Shown here piece by piece: positions 52,867-62,052 of a DNA stretch of 64,000 bases. A model generated the notes under the pieces. It had not been told where the DNA came from. It did not search any database and saw only the letters and a program-made list of their open reading frames with translations. The DNA lies in NCBI RefSeq assembly GCF_042214795.1, contig NZ_CP090177.1, positions 1,054,001 through 1,118,000 on the forward strand, written 5' to 3'. How positions within the stretch are numbered: position 1 is the first letter of the stretch; the number at the start of each line of letters is the position of its first letter. This DNA comes from Arcobacter iocasae (GTDB lineage Bacteria; Campylobacterota; Campylobacteria; Campylobacterales; Arcobacteraceae). Position numbers and translations under genes: made by a program.

Positions 52867-53528
52867 TAGTTTATTTTTCCCCAAATAACAATATCATTAT
52901 TATTTACTTTTATGTCATTTTGAATATTCTCATACTCAATTTTCATAGACTGAAAATTTCTTAGATTTAGCTCATCTTTTAAAATAGTTATCATTTCATC
53001 TTCATTATAAAACTTACAAAATATTCCATCTTCCCCTGTTACACCATTTTGCATAATATAGGCATTATCATCTATGTATTCGCCTTTTTTATTTCTAAAA
53101 TCATTTGGTGTTCGAAATCGTAAGAAAAGAGTGACAGATTTTTTTATTAGGGAATTCTTTTTTATATCTCTTAACATCTGAATAAAATCATCTTTTGGAA
53201 TATAATAAATTGAATTTGCTAAGACTAAAATATCTGCATAAAGTTTCTCTTTATTTTTACAAAATTCTCTCATATCTTCATTATAAAATTTATAACTATT
53301 TTTTTCTTGAATTTTAAAATTTTCATTCGCATAATTTATTAAAGTGTCATTTAAATCTACTCCAAGAGCCTTATTATCAAATGAATATGGAAGCATCAAA
53401 TTACAGCCATTTGAACATCCTATTTCTAAAAAAGTTAAATCTTTTTTAGTATGAAACTGATATTTAAAAAAGAACTTTATAAAATACTCATCAGGATATT
53501 TTAATCCTTTTATTTCCTTAATATCCAT
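52866..53528 (-). CDS. SAM-dependent methyltransferase in Pse operon
   Basis: About 220 residues. Class I fold: LTFLEIGCSNGCNLMLPYSF, GVDLNDTLINYANE, MREFCKNKEKLYADILVLAN. The C-terminus (NGVTGEDGIFCKFYNEDEM) has no recognised motif. The ATG at 53528 has GAGGTGGG upstream; a second ATG at 53540 is in frame. It sits between a DegT-like gene and an ATP-grasp ligase. N-methylation of an aminoacyl group or O-methylation of the sugar are both possible. Confidence 0.78.
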   Translation of the reverse strand: MDIKEIKGLKYPDEYFIKFFFKYQFHTKKDLTFLEIGCSNGCNLMLPYSFDNKALGVDLNDTLINYANENFKIQEKNSYKFYNEDMREFCKNKEKLYADILVLANSIYYIPKDDFIQMLRDIKKNSLIKKSVTLFLRFRTPNDFRNKKGEYIDDNAYIMQNGVTGEDGIFCKFYNEDEMITILKDELNLRNFQSMKIEYENIQNDIKVNNNDIVIWGKIN

Positions 53529-54495
53529 TTCCCACCTCATTAATATGTTTATTTACTATTTCAGTTACCTTTTTAGCTTTTTCTTCATCAAATCTAAAAT
53601 CATTAAATAAATTTACTATTTTAAAGTGTATAGCTTTAGCATTTGAATTTTCCAAAGAATCATTTTTGAACATATAATCAACTTCTTTATAATGAGAGCT
53701 TGCAAAAAGATTATTATCAGAAATTTTACTTAACAATTCTTTTTTATCATTAACTAAAATTGAAAATCTCCAATTATTATACTCACTTCCCAATTGAATA
53801 TTTTTAGGTAAATTTGATTCATATATTGTATTTAAACTTTTTTTATGATTTATCATCGGATTAATTTTTTCTGAAATATTTTGTTTATACTCTTCATAAT
53901 TTTTATATAAAACTCTTTCATCACCTAACCAAAGATTATCTACATATCTAAGTTTCGTATTAGTATCAATTGAAACTTGAACTCTTTTTGTAAAATTTTC
54001 TAAGTCTTCTTTTTTAAAAATAACTTTTAGTTTTTCATATTTATACTTATCTTTTAAAAAGCCAAATCCACCCCAACCCATATCAATATATTTTGAATAA
54101 CCTGTACTAAAAAGTGCCATATCAGCACTACTATTTTCAATATCATAATCAAAATCTGGAATTTTCAAACAACAATCATCAATAATAAATATTTCACTAT
54201 TTATCTCTTTTATTTTTTTAAATATTTTACTTGCATCAAACTGTGTTCCAAAAGTTTTTACAAATAATACCCCACCAATATTTTCATTATTAGTTAGTTT
54301 TTTTATTAAAAGATTTTCATCCATACATAAAGTATCTAAAGAAATATCTATAAATTCAAAACTAACATTAGCCTTTATAAAAGTTGTTGGAACGATAGGA
54401 CAAACATTAAGAGGTAATAAAAACTTCTTTTTGATATCTAAAGAACATAATAAATTATATAAAATAGAAGAAGCTCTTACATCAAACAGTGTCAT
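53518..54495 (-). CDS. Divergent DegT-like PLP enzyme
   Basis: 325 residues, shorter than normal DegT aminotransferases (360-390). The N-terminus is truncated relative to the family: MTLFDVRASSILYNLL replaces the usual NGTAAL segment. Recognisable parts are FVKTFGTQFD, the Asp of IIDDCCLKIPD and a candidate PLP Lys in ALFSTGYSKYIDMGWGG. Its partner dimer contacts cannot be judged. It overlaps pseG by 14 bp. It may transaminate a different substrate from PseC or have lost activity. Whether the Lys aligns with the Schiff-base position needs a structure-based alignment. Confidence 0.65.
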   Translation of the reverse strand: MTLFDVRASSILYNLLCSLDIKKKFLLPLNVCPIVPTTFIKANVSFEFIDISLDTLCMDENLLIKKLTNNENIGGVLFVKTFGTQFDASKIFKKIKEINSEIFIIDDCCLKIPDFDYDIENSSADMALFSTGYSKYIDMGWGGFGFLKDKYKYEKLKVIFKKEDLENFTKRVQVSIDTNTKLRYVDNLWLGDERVLYKNYEEYKQNISEKINPMINHKKSLNTIYESNLPKNIQLGSEYNNWRFSILVNDKKELLSKISDNNLFASSHYKEVDYMFKNDSLENSNAKAIHFKIVNLFNDFRFDEEKAKKVTEIVNKHINEVGNGY

Positions 54496-55504
54496 TTTTG
54501 AGTCCTTTCATAACTTCTTTAAAAATAAATTCAGCACCATTTTTACTTATATATTTTTTTGCACTTTTTTGCATAAAAACTCTTTTTTCTTTACTTTTTA
54601 AAGAATCAACTGCATCAACTAACTTTTTATTTAAATCTTTTTCATTCCACCAAGAAATATTTATCAAACTTCCAACATATTCCCAACCAAGAGTATCATC
54701 AACGGCATTATCTACTAAAATAATCCCAATAGTTGGTGTACCAATCCTTGCTAATTCATAAAGAGTTTGTCCACCACTTGCAATTGCAATATCACTTTCT
54801 TGCATTACTTTAATCATATCATTTGTAGTAGCATTAAAAACTAAATTACAATTTTCATCTTGTATAGCTTTGATTTTTTCTATGTTTTTAAATCCTGCAC
54901 CAATTATAATATTTTTTTGTAAAGATGGGAAATATTTTATTAAAGTTTCAATAACTCTTGGAGTTAAATCTCTTACATCACTACCACCAAAAGTAATCAT
55001 TATACTTTTTATTTCATCATTAATTATATTTGTTTTAGCTTTTGAAAACTCAGGTCTCAAGGGTGTGAATTTACTTCCTAATAGATACTTCATTTTTTCT
55101 TTTTTAGGTAAGAAATAATTCTTTTCATCACTTAAAACTGTCCAATCTATTACAAAGCCTTTATTTAAAACATTTCTTCTTTTTTCATCATCAATATAAA
55201 TTATTGGGATATTTGTTTGCTCTAATAATAAAAGTTCTTCATTTTTTATTTTCATCGAATCAACTAATACTAAATCACAAAGATTTACACTATTAAGTAA
55301 CTCTTTAAAGCTCTTTTGCCAATCAAATAGCTCATAAGAGAAGCCTTCTAAAAGAGATAAGATAGAATTGTCTCCATTAATAATAAATTCTATCTCATAA
55401 TCATTTTCAGAAAACTTACTAGAAATTGAAATAGTTCTCGTAATATGTCCAAAGCCTACTTCTTCGCCACCTTCTGTTAATACAAGAAGCTTTTTCTTAA
55501 TCAC
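54482..55504 (-). CDS. pseG: PseG, UDP-sugar hydrolase of pseudaminic acid synthesis
   Basis: Removes UDP from UDP-2,4-diacetamido-2,4,6-trideoxy-L-altrose to free the sugar for PseI. 340 residues. GT-B fold related to MurG, with the catalytic His in GFGHITRT (H20), SIMITFGGSDVRDLTPRVI and the nucleotide-binding SGGQTLYELARIGTPTIGI. The ATG overlaps the pseI stop by 4 bp. A fused acetyltransferase is not present; some PseG proteins carry PseH at the C-terminus, this one does not. Confidence 0.93.
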   Translation of the reverse strand: MIKKKLLVLTEGGEEVGFGHITRTISISSKFSENDYEIEFIINGDNSILSLLEGFSYELFDWQKSFKELLNSVNLCDLVLVDSMKIKNEELLLLEQTNIPIIYIDDEKRRNVLNKGFVIDWTVLSDEKNYFLPKKEKMKYLLGSKFTPLRPEFSKAKTNIINDEIKSIMITFGGSDVRDLTPRVIETLIKYFPSLQKNIIIGAGFKNIEKIKAIQDENCNLVFNATTNDMIKVMQESDIAIASGGQTLYELARIGTPTIGIILVDNAVDDTLGWEYVGSLINISWWNEKDLNKKLVDAVDSLKSKEKRVFMQKSAKKYISKNGAEFIFKEVMKGLKNDTV

Positions 55505-56526
55505 AAATCTAACCTATCACCAAAGGTATAATCTTTTTTTGCTTTTGTACCTAAAATCTTTTCTAAATATTTTGGATGTGTTCCATATCCTGGTCTTACA
55601 CTTTTTATATTATCTTCTGTAAAGGCTTCACCTTTTTTTATATCTTTTGATACATACAAACTTCTTGAATATACTCTACTTTTTATTTTATTTTCGGTTA
55701 AAATATAATCAGTTTCACCTATTAGTTTTTCACTTTCTCTAATAGATTTAACCATAAAAGAGAACTCATCTTTTTCCATAGAGAACTCTGCATCTGCTCC
55801 ACCAATACTTTTATCTATAATAAAATGTTTTTCTATAACTTTTGCACCAAAAGCTATTGCTACAATAGGTGCTGTACTTCCTAAAGTATGATCAGAAAAG
55901 CCAACTTCTACATTAAACCTTTCTTTCATATCAACTATTGTTTTTAAGTTTGCTTCTTCTAATGGCGCAGGATAAGAACTTGTACATTTTAATAAAATAA
56001 TATCTTCATTACCCTCATCCTTACAAATTTTAACAACATCATGAATCTCTTCAAGTGTTGCAATTCCAGTACTTATAATTATTGGCTTATTTTTCTTTGC
56101 AACATATCTTATTAAATTATAATCAGTAATTTCAAATGAAGCTATCTTATATGCACTAGGATTAAATTGTTCTAAAAAATCAACTGCACTTTTATCAAAG
56201 GGTGTTGAAAAGATATCTATGTCAAGACTTCTTGCATAATCAAAAAGCTCTTTATGCCATTCCCAAGGAGTACTTGCCCATTCATAAAGCTCATATAGAT
56301 TTTTTCCATCCCAAAGAGTTCCACCTTTGACCATAAAATCATCATTTTTGCAATTCAGGGTTAATGTATCTGCTGTATAAGTTTGCAATTTTATTGCATT
56401 TGCACCACACTCTTTTGCTGCTTTTATTGTATCTAGTGCAATTTGTAAAGAGCCATTATGATTTGCACTAAGTTCTGCTATTACATACACTCCATCTTTT
56501 TGTAAATCAAAATTACCTATTTTCAT
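55501..56526 (-). CDS. pseI: PseI, pseudaminic acid synthase
   Basis: PEP-dependent NeuB-family synthase making pseudaminic acid. 341 residues. The NeuB barrel has VIAELSANHNGSLQIALDT, ANAIKLQTYTADT, STPFDKSAVDFL, STGIATLEEIHDV, GFSDHTLGSTAP and EKHFIIDKSIGGADAEFSM; the last stretch is a Pse-type signature. A C-terminal SAF domain follows (SRSLYVSKDIKKGEAF). The ANHNG and GGADAEFS patterns differ from the LegI-type synthase at 26544 (CNHNG, GWDHKVSAD). A 42-bp gap separates it from pseF. Confidence 0.94.
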   Translation of the reverse strand: MKIGNFDLQKDGVYVIAELSANHNGSLQIALDTIKAAKECGANAIKLQTYTADTLTLNCKNDDFMVKGGTLWDGKNLYELYEWASTPWEWHKELFDYARSLDIDIFSTPFDKSAVDFLEQFNPSAYKIASFEITDYNLIRYVAKKNKPIIISTGIATLEEIHDVVKICKDEGNEDIILLKCTSSYPAPLEEANLKTIVDMKERFNVEVGFSDHTLGSTAPIVAIAFGAKVIEKHFIIDKSIGGADAEFSMEKDEFSFMVKSIRESEKLIGETDYILTENKIKSRVYSRSLYVSKDIKKGEAFTEDNIKSVRPGYGTHPKYLEKILGTKAKKDYTFGDRLDL

Positions 56527-56568
56527 TATTAACCCTTCTTTTACAAACTTGAATAATATAGCTTAAGT

Positions 56569-57276
56569 TTATTTTGTTGAAATAATATCATGATTTATAA
56601 CTTGATAAAGTTTTTCAGCCATTTCCCAATCTTCCATAGTATCAATATCTTGAACTAAGTATCTAGGGAGAACAATAGGAATAGAGTCTTTTCCAAACAT
56701 AATTTCATCTGATGTTTTAGATAATTTTACCCACCAAAACTGTCCTGCATCTTGATAAGCTTCTTCTAAATCTTGACTTCTTTTATAAAAATTTTCAGGC
56801 CAAAACATTTCACATCTATTATTTTGTGTAATTTTAAAAGTTCTTTGAATTGGAAAAGGCATAGATGTTGCACCAAAAGACTTCCCCGCATCACTATCTT
56901 TTAACTTCTTAAAACCCTCAACTAAATATTTTGATTGGAGTAAAGGTGCTGTTGCATATAAACCACATACAAAATCATACTTTTCACCTTGATTTTGTAA
57001 AAAAGATAAAGCATGACTTACTACAGCTCCCGCTCCAGTAAAATCATCACTTAATTCTTTTGGTCTTAAAAAAGGAACTTCTGCTCCATATTCTCTTGCT
57101 ATATTTGCTATTTCCTCATCATCTGTTGAAACTACTACTTTTTCAAATAACTTTGACTCTATTGCTGCTTGAATACTATATGAAATAAGAGGTTTACCAA
57201 AAAAATCTTTTATGTTTTTTCTGGGAATTCTTTTGCTTCCACCTCTTGCTGGTATTATACAAATACATTTAGACAC
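56569..57276 (-). CDS. pseF: PseF, CMP-pseudaminic acid synthetase
   Basis: 235-residue cytidylyltransferase. CIIPARGGSKRIPRKNIKDF is the CTP loop, VVSTDDEEIANIAREYGAE follows, then the Pse-type YATAPLLQSKYLVEGFKK and QDAGQFWWVK. It activates pseudaminic acid for the transferases, including Maf. It overlaps pseC by 8 bp. The paralogue for the other nonulosonic acid is at 27599. Confidence 0.94.
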   Translation of the reverse strand: MSKCICIIPARGGSKRIPRKNIKDFFGKPLISYSIQAAIESKLFEKVVVSTDDEEIANIAREYGAEVPFLRPKELSDDFTGAGAVVSHALSFLQNQGEKYDFVCGLYATAPLLQSKYLVEGFKKLKDSDAGKSFGATSMPFPIQRTFKITQNNRCEMFWPENFYKRSQDLEEAYQDAGQFWWVKLSKTSDEIMFGKDSIPIVLPRYLVQDIDTMEDWEMAEKLYQVINHDIISTK

Positions 57277-58408
57277 TTAAAACCTCCAAAATTGAATAAA
57301 TCACATAATCTTGTTCTTCATTTGTCAAAGTTGGATAAAGAGGTAAAGAAATAGCTTCTTTATAATACTTATCCATAATAGGAGTATTTTCTTCTCCGTA
57401 ACCTAAATTTTTATAGTATGGTTGTTTATTTATAGGGATATAGTGAAACTGTAAACCAATATTTCTTTCTCTCATTTTAAGAACGAACTCTTTTTTATCG
57501 ATATTAAATTTATCAAAATTTATATTCACAACAAAAAGATGATATGCAGACTCTTGCGTAAAATCATATATTGGTTTTATAAAATCATATTTTTCTATAA
57601 TCTCACAATATCTTTTAGCTATTTCTCGTCTTTTATCTAAAAACTCATCAAGTCTTTTCAATTGTGAAATACCTAAAGCACAAGCTATATCAGTAAGTCG
57701 ATAATTAAAACCTAATTCAGTCATATCATAATGCCAAGGTGCAATTTCAGTATTTGCTTTCATTCCATGATTTCTCAAAACCAAAAGCTTTTCATAAAGC
57801 TCTTTTGAGTTTGTAGTAATTGCTCCACCCTCACCTGTAGTAAAGCCTTTTACGGGATGAAAAGAAAAAGTTGAAATATCACTATTTCTACAAGAACCAG
57901 CTTTTATCCCATCAAAACTTGCACCAATGGAGTGAGCACAATCTTCTAAAATCTTAATATTATATTTTACTTTTAACTCTTTTAATTTTTTTTGATTGAC
58001 ACTAAGCCCTGAAAAATGTACCAAATAAATCGCTTTTATTGAAGAGTCTTTCATTAACTCTTCTTCACAAAGGTTCAAATCAATATTTCCATCTTCACAA
58101 ATATCCACAAAAATTGGTTTTGCATTTATATAAAGAATTGAGTTTGATGTTGATAAAAATGAGTTTACTGTTGTAAGAACTTTATCATTTTCATTTAATA
58201 AAACTAATGTTGATAGATGTAAAGCAGCAGTTCCATTTGATACTGCCACACAATATTTAGCCCCAGTATATTTACAAAGAGCCTCTTCAAACTCTTTTAT
58301 CTTTGGTCCAGTTGTTAAATAATCACTTTTTAAAGTTTCAACAACTGCCTCAATATCTTCATTTGATATATTTTGTTTACTATAAGGGATAAAATTAGTT
58401 TTATTCAT
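57269..58408 (-). CDS. pseC: PseC, UDP-4-amino-4,6-dideoxy-AltNAc transaminase
   Basis: PLP-dependent aminotransferase acting on the PseB product. 379 residues. IPYSKQNISNEDIEAVVETL start, VSNGTAALHLST, LEDCAHSIGASFDGIKAGSC, the PLP Lys in FSFHPVKGFTTGEGGAI, and NYRLTDIACALGISQLKRLD. All positions fit PseC rather than the LegC or Per types elsewhere in the window. It overlaps fcl by 8 bp. The next Pse enzyme, the PseH acetyltransferase, is not in this operon. Confidence 0.93.
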   Translation of the reverse strand: MNKTNFIPYSKQNISNEDIEAVVETLKSDYLTTGPKIKEFEEALCKYTGAKYCVAVSNGTAALHLSTLVLLNENDKVLTTVNSFLSTSNSILYINAKPIFVDICEDGNIDLNLCEEELMKDSSIKAIYLVHFSGLSVNQKKLKELKVKYNIKILEDCAHSIGASFDGIKAGSCRNSDISTFSFHPVKGFTTGEGGAITTNSKELYEKLLVLRNHGMKANTEIAPWHYDMTELGFNYRLTDIACALGISQLKRLDEFLDKRREIAKRYCEIIEKYDFIKPIYDFTQESAYHLFVVNINFDKFNIDKKEFVLKMRERNIGLQFHYIPINKQPYYKNLGYGEENTPIMDKYYKEAISLPLYPTLTNEEQDYVIYSILEVLSV

Positions 58409-59459
58409 TTTTCATGTTTTCCAAATACCAATTATAAACTTTTTCAATACCTTTTTTCAATTCTACTTTATGTTTCCAACCCATAGTATGAAGTTTAGAG
58501 GAATCAGTCAACTTTAACATAGTACCATCTGGCTTTAGTGTATTAAATATGAGTTGACCATTGAATCCTATGATATTTTTAATAAGTTCAGCGAGTTCTT
58601 TTATCGATATATCCACACCTGTTCCTATGTTTATGTGTGTGTTTTTTATCTCTTTATCATTAGTATTATAAATATCTTTAAAATCTTTATTTTCTAATAA
58701 AAAAAGACAAGCATCAGCCATATCTTCAGAATACATAAACTCTCTTCTTGGAGTTCCCGTTCCCAATATCTCTACTTTATTTTTATTTACACCAAAATTA
58801 GCTAAATATTCTTTTACTTCATCAATTGATTTTAATTCTAAATCTTTTAAGACTTCTTCAAATTTACCTTCACTTAAAAGTTTTGCAAGGTGAATCTTTC
58901 TTATAAGTGCTGGTAACACATGAGACTTTTCTAAGTCAAAGTTGTCATTTGGTCCATAAAGATTTGTTGGCATTACAGATATAAAGTTTGTACCATATTG
59001 TAAATTATAACTCTCACACATCTTTATACCAGCTATTTTTGAAATAGCATATGGTTCATTAGTATATTCTAATTCGGAAGTTAGTAAACTATCCTCACTC
59101 ATAGGCTGTGGAGCATTTTTTGGATAAATGCAGGTACTTCCTAGAAAAAGAAGTTTTTTTACTTTGTGTTTGAAAGATTGATAAATAACATTATTTTGTA
59201 CTTGTAAATTCTCATATATAAAGTCTGCTCTATAAGTATTATTTGCAATAATTCCACCTACTTTTGCAGCAGCTAGTATTACATATTCTGGTTTTTCATT
59301 TTGAAAAAACTCTTCTACTCCTTTTTGATTTATCAAATCCAATTCTGCATGTGTTCTATATACTAAATTTGTATATCCTTTAGAGATTAAATTTTTTACT
59401 ATAGCTGAACCTACAAGACCTTTATGTCCAGCTATATAAATTTTACTATTTTTATTCAT
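58401..59459 (-). CDS. fcl: GDP-L-fucose synthase
   Basis: Epimerase-reductase converting GDP-4-keto-6-deoxymannose to GDP-L-fucose. About 352 residues. GHKGLVGSAIVKNL, ILAAAKVGGIIANNT, LGSTCIYPKNAPQPMSE, YAISK and the Cys/His-region MPTNLYGPNDNF are all present. It carries an insert of about 30 residues (KLLSEGKFEEVLKDLELK) compared with the E. coli enzyme. The ATG at 59459 is 1 bp beyond the gmd stop; a TTG at 59468 is in frame. Confidence 0.93.
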   Translation of the reverse strand: MNKNSKIYIAGHKGLVGSAIVKNLISKGYTNLVYRTHAELDLINQKGVEEFFQNEKPEYVILAAAKVGGIIANNTYRADFIYENLQVQNNVIYQSFKHKVKKLLFLGSTCIYPKNAPQPMSEDSLLTSELEYTNEPYAISKIAGIKMCESYNLQYGTNFISVMPTNLYGPNDNFDLEKSHVLPALIRKIHLAKLLSEGKFEEVLKDLELKSIDEVKEYLANFGVNKNKVEILGTGTPRREFMYSEDMADACLFLLENKDFKDIYNTNDKEIKNTHINIGTGVDISIKELAELIKNIIGFNGQLIFNTLKPDGTMLKLTDSSKLHTMGWKHKVELKKGIEKVYNWYLENMKNE

Positions 59460-59460
59460 T

Positions 59461-60582
59461 TTATTCAAAATAACTCATAGTTTTATATCCACCATCTTTT
59501 AGGTAAACATCTTTTGTCATCAATTTCAAATCTGATTTCATCATATCATTAACTAAATCTTGTAGTTTATACTCTCTATTCCATCCTAGTTTTGTTTCTG
59601 CTTTGCTAGGATTTCCTAGCAATAAATCTACTTCAGTTGGTCTAAAGTATCTTGGATCTACTACAACTACTTCTTTACCTATTTCTATTTGATAATCTGA
59701 ATTTGAACAAGAGGCAACATATGCTTTTTCATCAACACCCTCACCTTTAAATTCTAAAGTAATACCTGCATATTCAAATGCCAATCTTACAAAATCTCGT
59801 ACCGTTGTCGTTTGACCTGTTGCAATTACCCAATCTTCTGGCTCATCTGCTTGTAAAATCATCCACATCATTCGTACATAATCTTTTGCATGTCCCCAAT
59901 CTCTTTTTGCATCTAGATTTCCAAGGTATAGTTTATCTTGTAGTCCAAGAGCTATTTTAGATGCTGCTCTTGTTATTTTTCTTGTTACGAAGGTTTCCCC
60001 TCTAACAGGACTTTCATGATTAAACAAAATTCCATTACAAGCAAACATTCCATATGCTTCTCTATAGTTTACTGTTATCCAGTATGCATACATCTTTGCT
60101 ACTGCATATGGGCTTCTAGGATAAAAAGGTGTTGTTTCGCTTTGTGGTGTTTCTTGTACTTTTCCATAAAGTTCACTAGTTGAAGCTTGATAGATTTTTG
60201 TTTTTTTAGTAAGTCCTAGAAGTTTTACAGCTTCAAGAATTCTAAGTGTTCCTGTTCCATCTGCATTTGCAACATATTCTGGTGTTTCAAATGAAACGGC
60301 AACATGACTCATTGCAGCTAAGTTATATATTTCATCAGGTTGAACTTCTTGAATGATACGAGTAAGATTCATAGAATCTGTCATATCCCCAAAGTGTAGT
60401 ATTAAGTTTCTATTTTCAACATGAGGATCTTCATAAAGGTGATCTATTCTATCAGTATTAAATAAAGAGGTTCTTCTTTTTATACCATGAACTATATAAC
60501 CTTTTTTTAGCAAAAACTCTGCTAAATAACTTCCATCTTGTCCTGTTATTCCTGTGATTAGTGCTATTTTCTTTTCAACCAT
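59461..60582 (-). CDS. gmd: GDP-mannose 4,6-dehydratase
   Basis: First step from GDP-mannose to GDP-fucose and GDP-perosamine. 373 residues. TGITGQDGSYLAEFLLKKGY, RRTSLFNTDRIDHLYEDP, the catalytic STSELYG and YAVAK, NHESPVRGETFVTRKITRA and GNLDAKRDWGHAKDYVRMMW. Full canonical length, unlike the shorter paralogue at 47882. Its product could feed both Fcl next to it and the perosamine-synthase-like enzyme at 34357. Confidence 0.95.
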   Translation of the reverse strand: MVEKKIALITGITGQDGSYLAEFLLKKGYIVHGIKRRTSLFNTDRIDHLYEDPHVENRNLILHFGDMTDSMNLTRIIQEVQPDEIYNLAAMSHVAVSFETPEYVANADGTGTLRILEAVKLLGLTKKTKIYQASTSELYGKVQETPQSETTPFYPRSPYAVAKMYAYWITVNYREAYGMFACNGILFNHESPVRGETFVTRKITRAASKIALGLQDKLYLGNLDAKRDWGHAKDYVRMMWMILQADEPEDWVIATGQTTTVRDFVRLAFEYAGITLEFKGEGVDEKAYVASCSNSDYQIEIGKEVVVVDPRYFRPTEVDLLLGNPSKAETKLGWNREYKLQDLVNDMMKSDLKLMTKDVYLKDGGYKTMSYFE

Positions 60583-60616
60583 ATATACTTATCCTTTAAA
60601 TTATTATGTATTTTAT

Positions 60617-62041
60617 CTAATCTCTTTTAAAGTCATCATCAATTCTAACAATATCATCTTCCCCTGTATATTCACCTACTTGAGCTTCGATAATAACTAA
60701 TGGTAATTTACCTTGATTTTCAAGTCTATGTAATTGTCCTGCCTTTATATATGTTGATTCATTTGGATTTAAAATAAATGTTTTATCTTCGATTGTAACT
60801 GTTGCACATCCTGATACTACTATCCAATGTTCATTTCTATGAAAATGTTTTTGCAAAGAAAGTCTACATCCTGATTTTACTTCTATTCTTTTTATTTTAT
60901 AACCAGGGCTATCTTCTAAAATAGTATATGTTCCCCAAGGTCTATGTCCTGTCAAATGTACATTATGAAGTTCGCTTTTTTGTTCTTTTAATTTTTGAAC
61001 AACTTGTTTTACTTTTTGGCTAGAGCCTTTTTTTAAAATTAAAAGTGCATCACCAGTATCAACAATAATACAATCTTCCATATCTACTGTTGCTATTTTT
61101 CTATCATTACCATAGATTAAATTATTTTTTGAATCTATAGAAATATGATTATCATTTATTGTATTATTATTTTCATCTTTTGGAAGTTCATCATACAGGC
61201 TATCGAAGCTTCCAACATCACTCCATGAAATATCAGAAGGAATTACTTTAACAAGATTAGATTTTTCCATTACAGCATAATCTATTGAATCAGATGGAAT
61301 AGCTTCCATTTGAGAATATTCAATTCTTAATATTGAATTTTGATCTTTTTTGTTATCAAATGCTACTTTACAAGTTTCATATATTTTAGGAGAATATTTT
61401 TTTAGTTCATCTAAAAATACTCCTGCTTTAAACATAAACATTCCTGAGTTCCAATAATAATTCCCAGCTTTTAAATATTGTGTTGCTATATTTAGGTCTG
61501 GTTTTTCATGGAAAGCTTTTACATCATATTTATTTTCAGATTCTATATATCCATATCCAGTTTCTGCAAAGGTTGGAGTTATTCCAAAGGTTACTAGCTT
61601 ATTGTCAGTAGCAAACTCTTTTGCTTGATTTATAACTTTTTTATATTCTATTTCATTTTTTATTAAATGATCTGAAGGCGTTACTAAAACAATTTCTTCT
61701 TTATCTAATGCCATACAAGTTAAAGCAATTGCTGGAGCTGTATTTCTTCCTATTGGTTCTAATAAAAATTTTGAATTTTGAATTTTGAATTTTGAATTTT
61801 CTTCCAATTGGTCTAATGCTAAAAAATATTGTTCGGTGTTTGACACTATAAAACTTTTATCACATACTTTACTATTTCTTTCAACTGTTAATTGAAAAAG
61901 TGATTTACGAGGTAAATTATCTTTCAAGAGATTGTGTTCAGGAGTATCATTAAAAAGTTTTACAAACTGTTTTGGCATAAGTGTTCGGCTTATTGGCCAC
62001 AGTCTTGTGCCACTCCCTCCGCATAATATTAGGTTTGTCAT
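60617..62041 (-). CDS. manC: Mannose-1-phosphate guanylyltransferase / mannose-6-phosphate isomerase
   Basis: Bifunctional CpsB/AlgA-type enzyme supplying GDP-mannose. 474 residues. The pyrophosphorylase part has LCGGSGTRLWPISRTLMPKQ, LLEPIGRNTAPAIALTC, VTPSDHLI and FHEKPD. The isomerase cupin is at about 350-470 (GHRPWGTYTILEDSPGYKIK, QKHFHRNEHWIVVSG). Residues 82-92 (NSKFKIQNSKF) are encoded by a 7-bp tandem repeat whose copy number changes would shift the frame. A separate phosphomannomutase gene is not in the window. It precedes gmd by 34 bp. Confidence 0.95.
   Translation of the reverse strand: MTNLILCGGSGTRLWPISRTLMPKQFVKLFNDTPEHNLLKDNLPRKSLFQLTVERNSKVCDKSFIVSNTEQYFLALDQLEENSKFKIQNSKFLLEPIGRNTAPAIALTCMALDKEEIVLVTPSDHLIKNEIEYKKVINQAKEFATDNKLVTFGITPTFAETGYGYIESENKYDVKAFHEKPDLNIATQYLKAGNYYWNSGMFMFKAGVFLDELKKYSPKIYETCKVAFDNKKDQNSILRIEYSQMEAIPSDSIDYAVMEKSNLVKVIPSDISWSDVGSFDSLYDELPKDENNNTINDNHISIDSKNNLIYGNDRKIATVDMEDCIIVDTGDALLILKKGSSQKVKQVVQKLKEQKSELHNVHLTGHRPWGTYTILEDSPGYKIKRIEVKSGCRLSLQKHFHRNEHWIVVSGCATVTIEDKTFILNPNESTYIKAGQLHRLENQGKLPLVIIEAQVGEYTGEDDIVRIDDDFKRD
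61767..61800. repeat. Heptanucleotide tandem repeat inside manC
   Basis: AATTTTG repeated four times, followed by a partial fifth unit (AATTTT), on the plus strand. Seven is not a multiple of three, so gaining or losing one unit would put manC out of frame at about residue 85 of 474. No other tandem repeat of this kind is seen in the window. Confidence 0.93.
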
Positions 62042-62052
62042 TTATTATTCCA

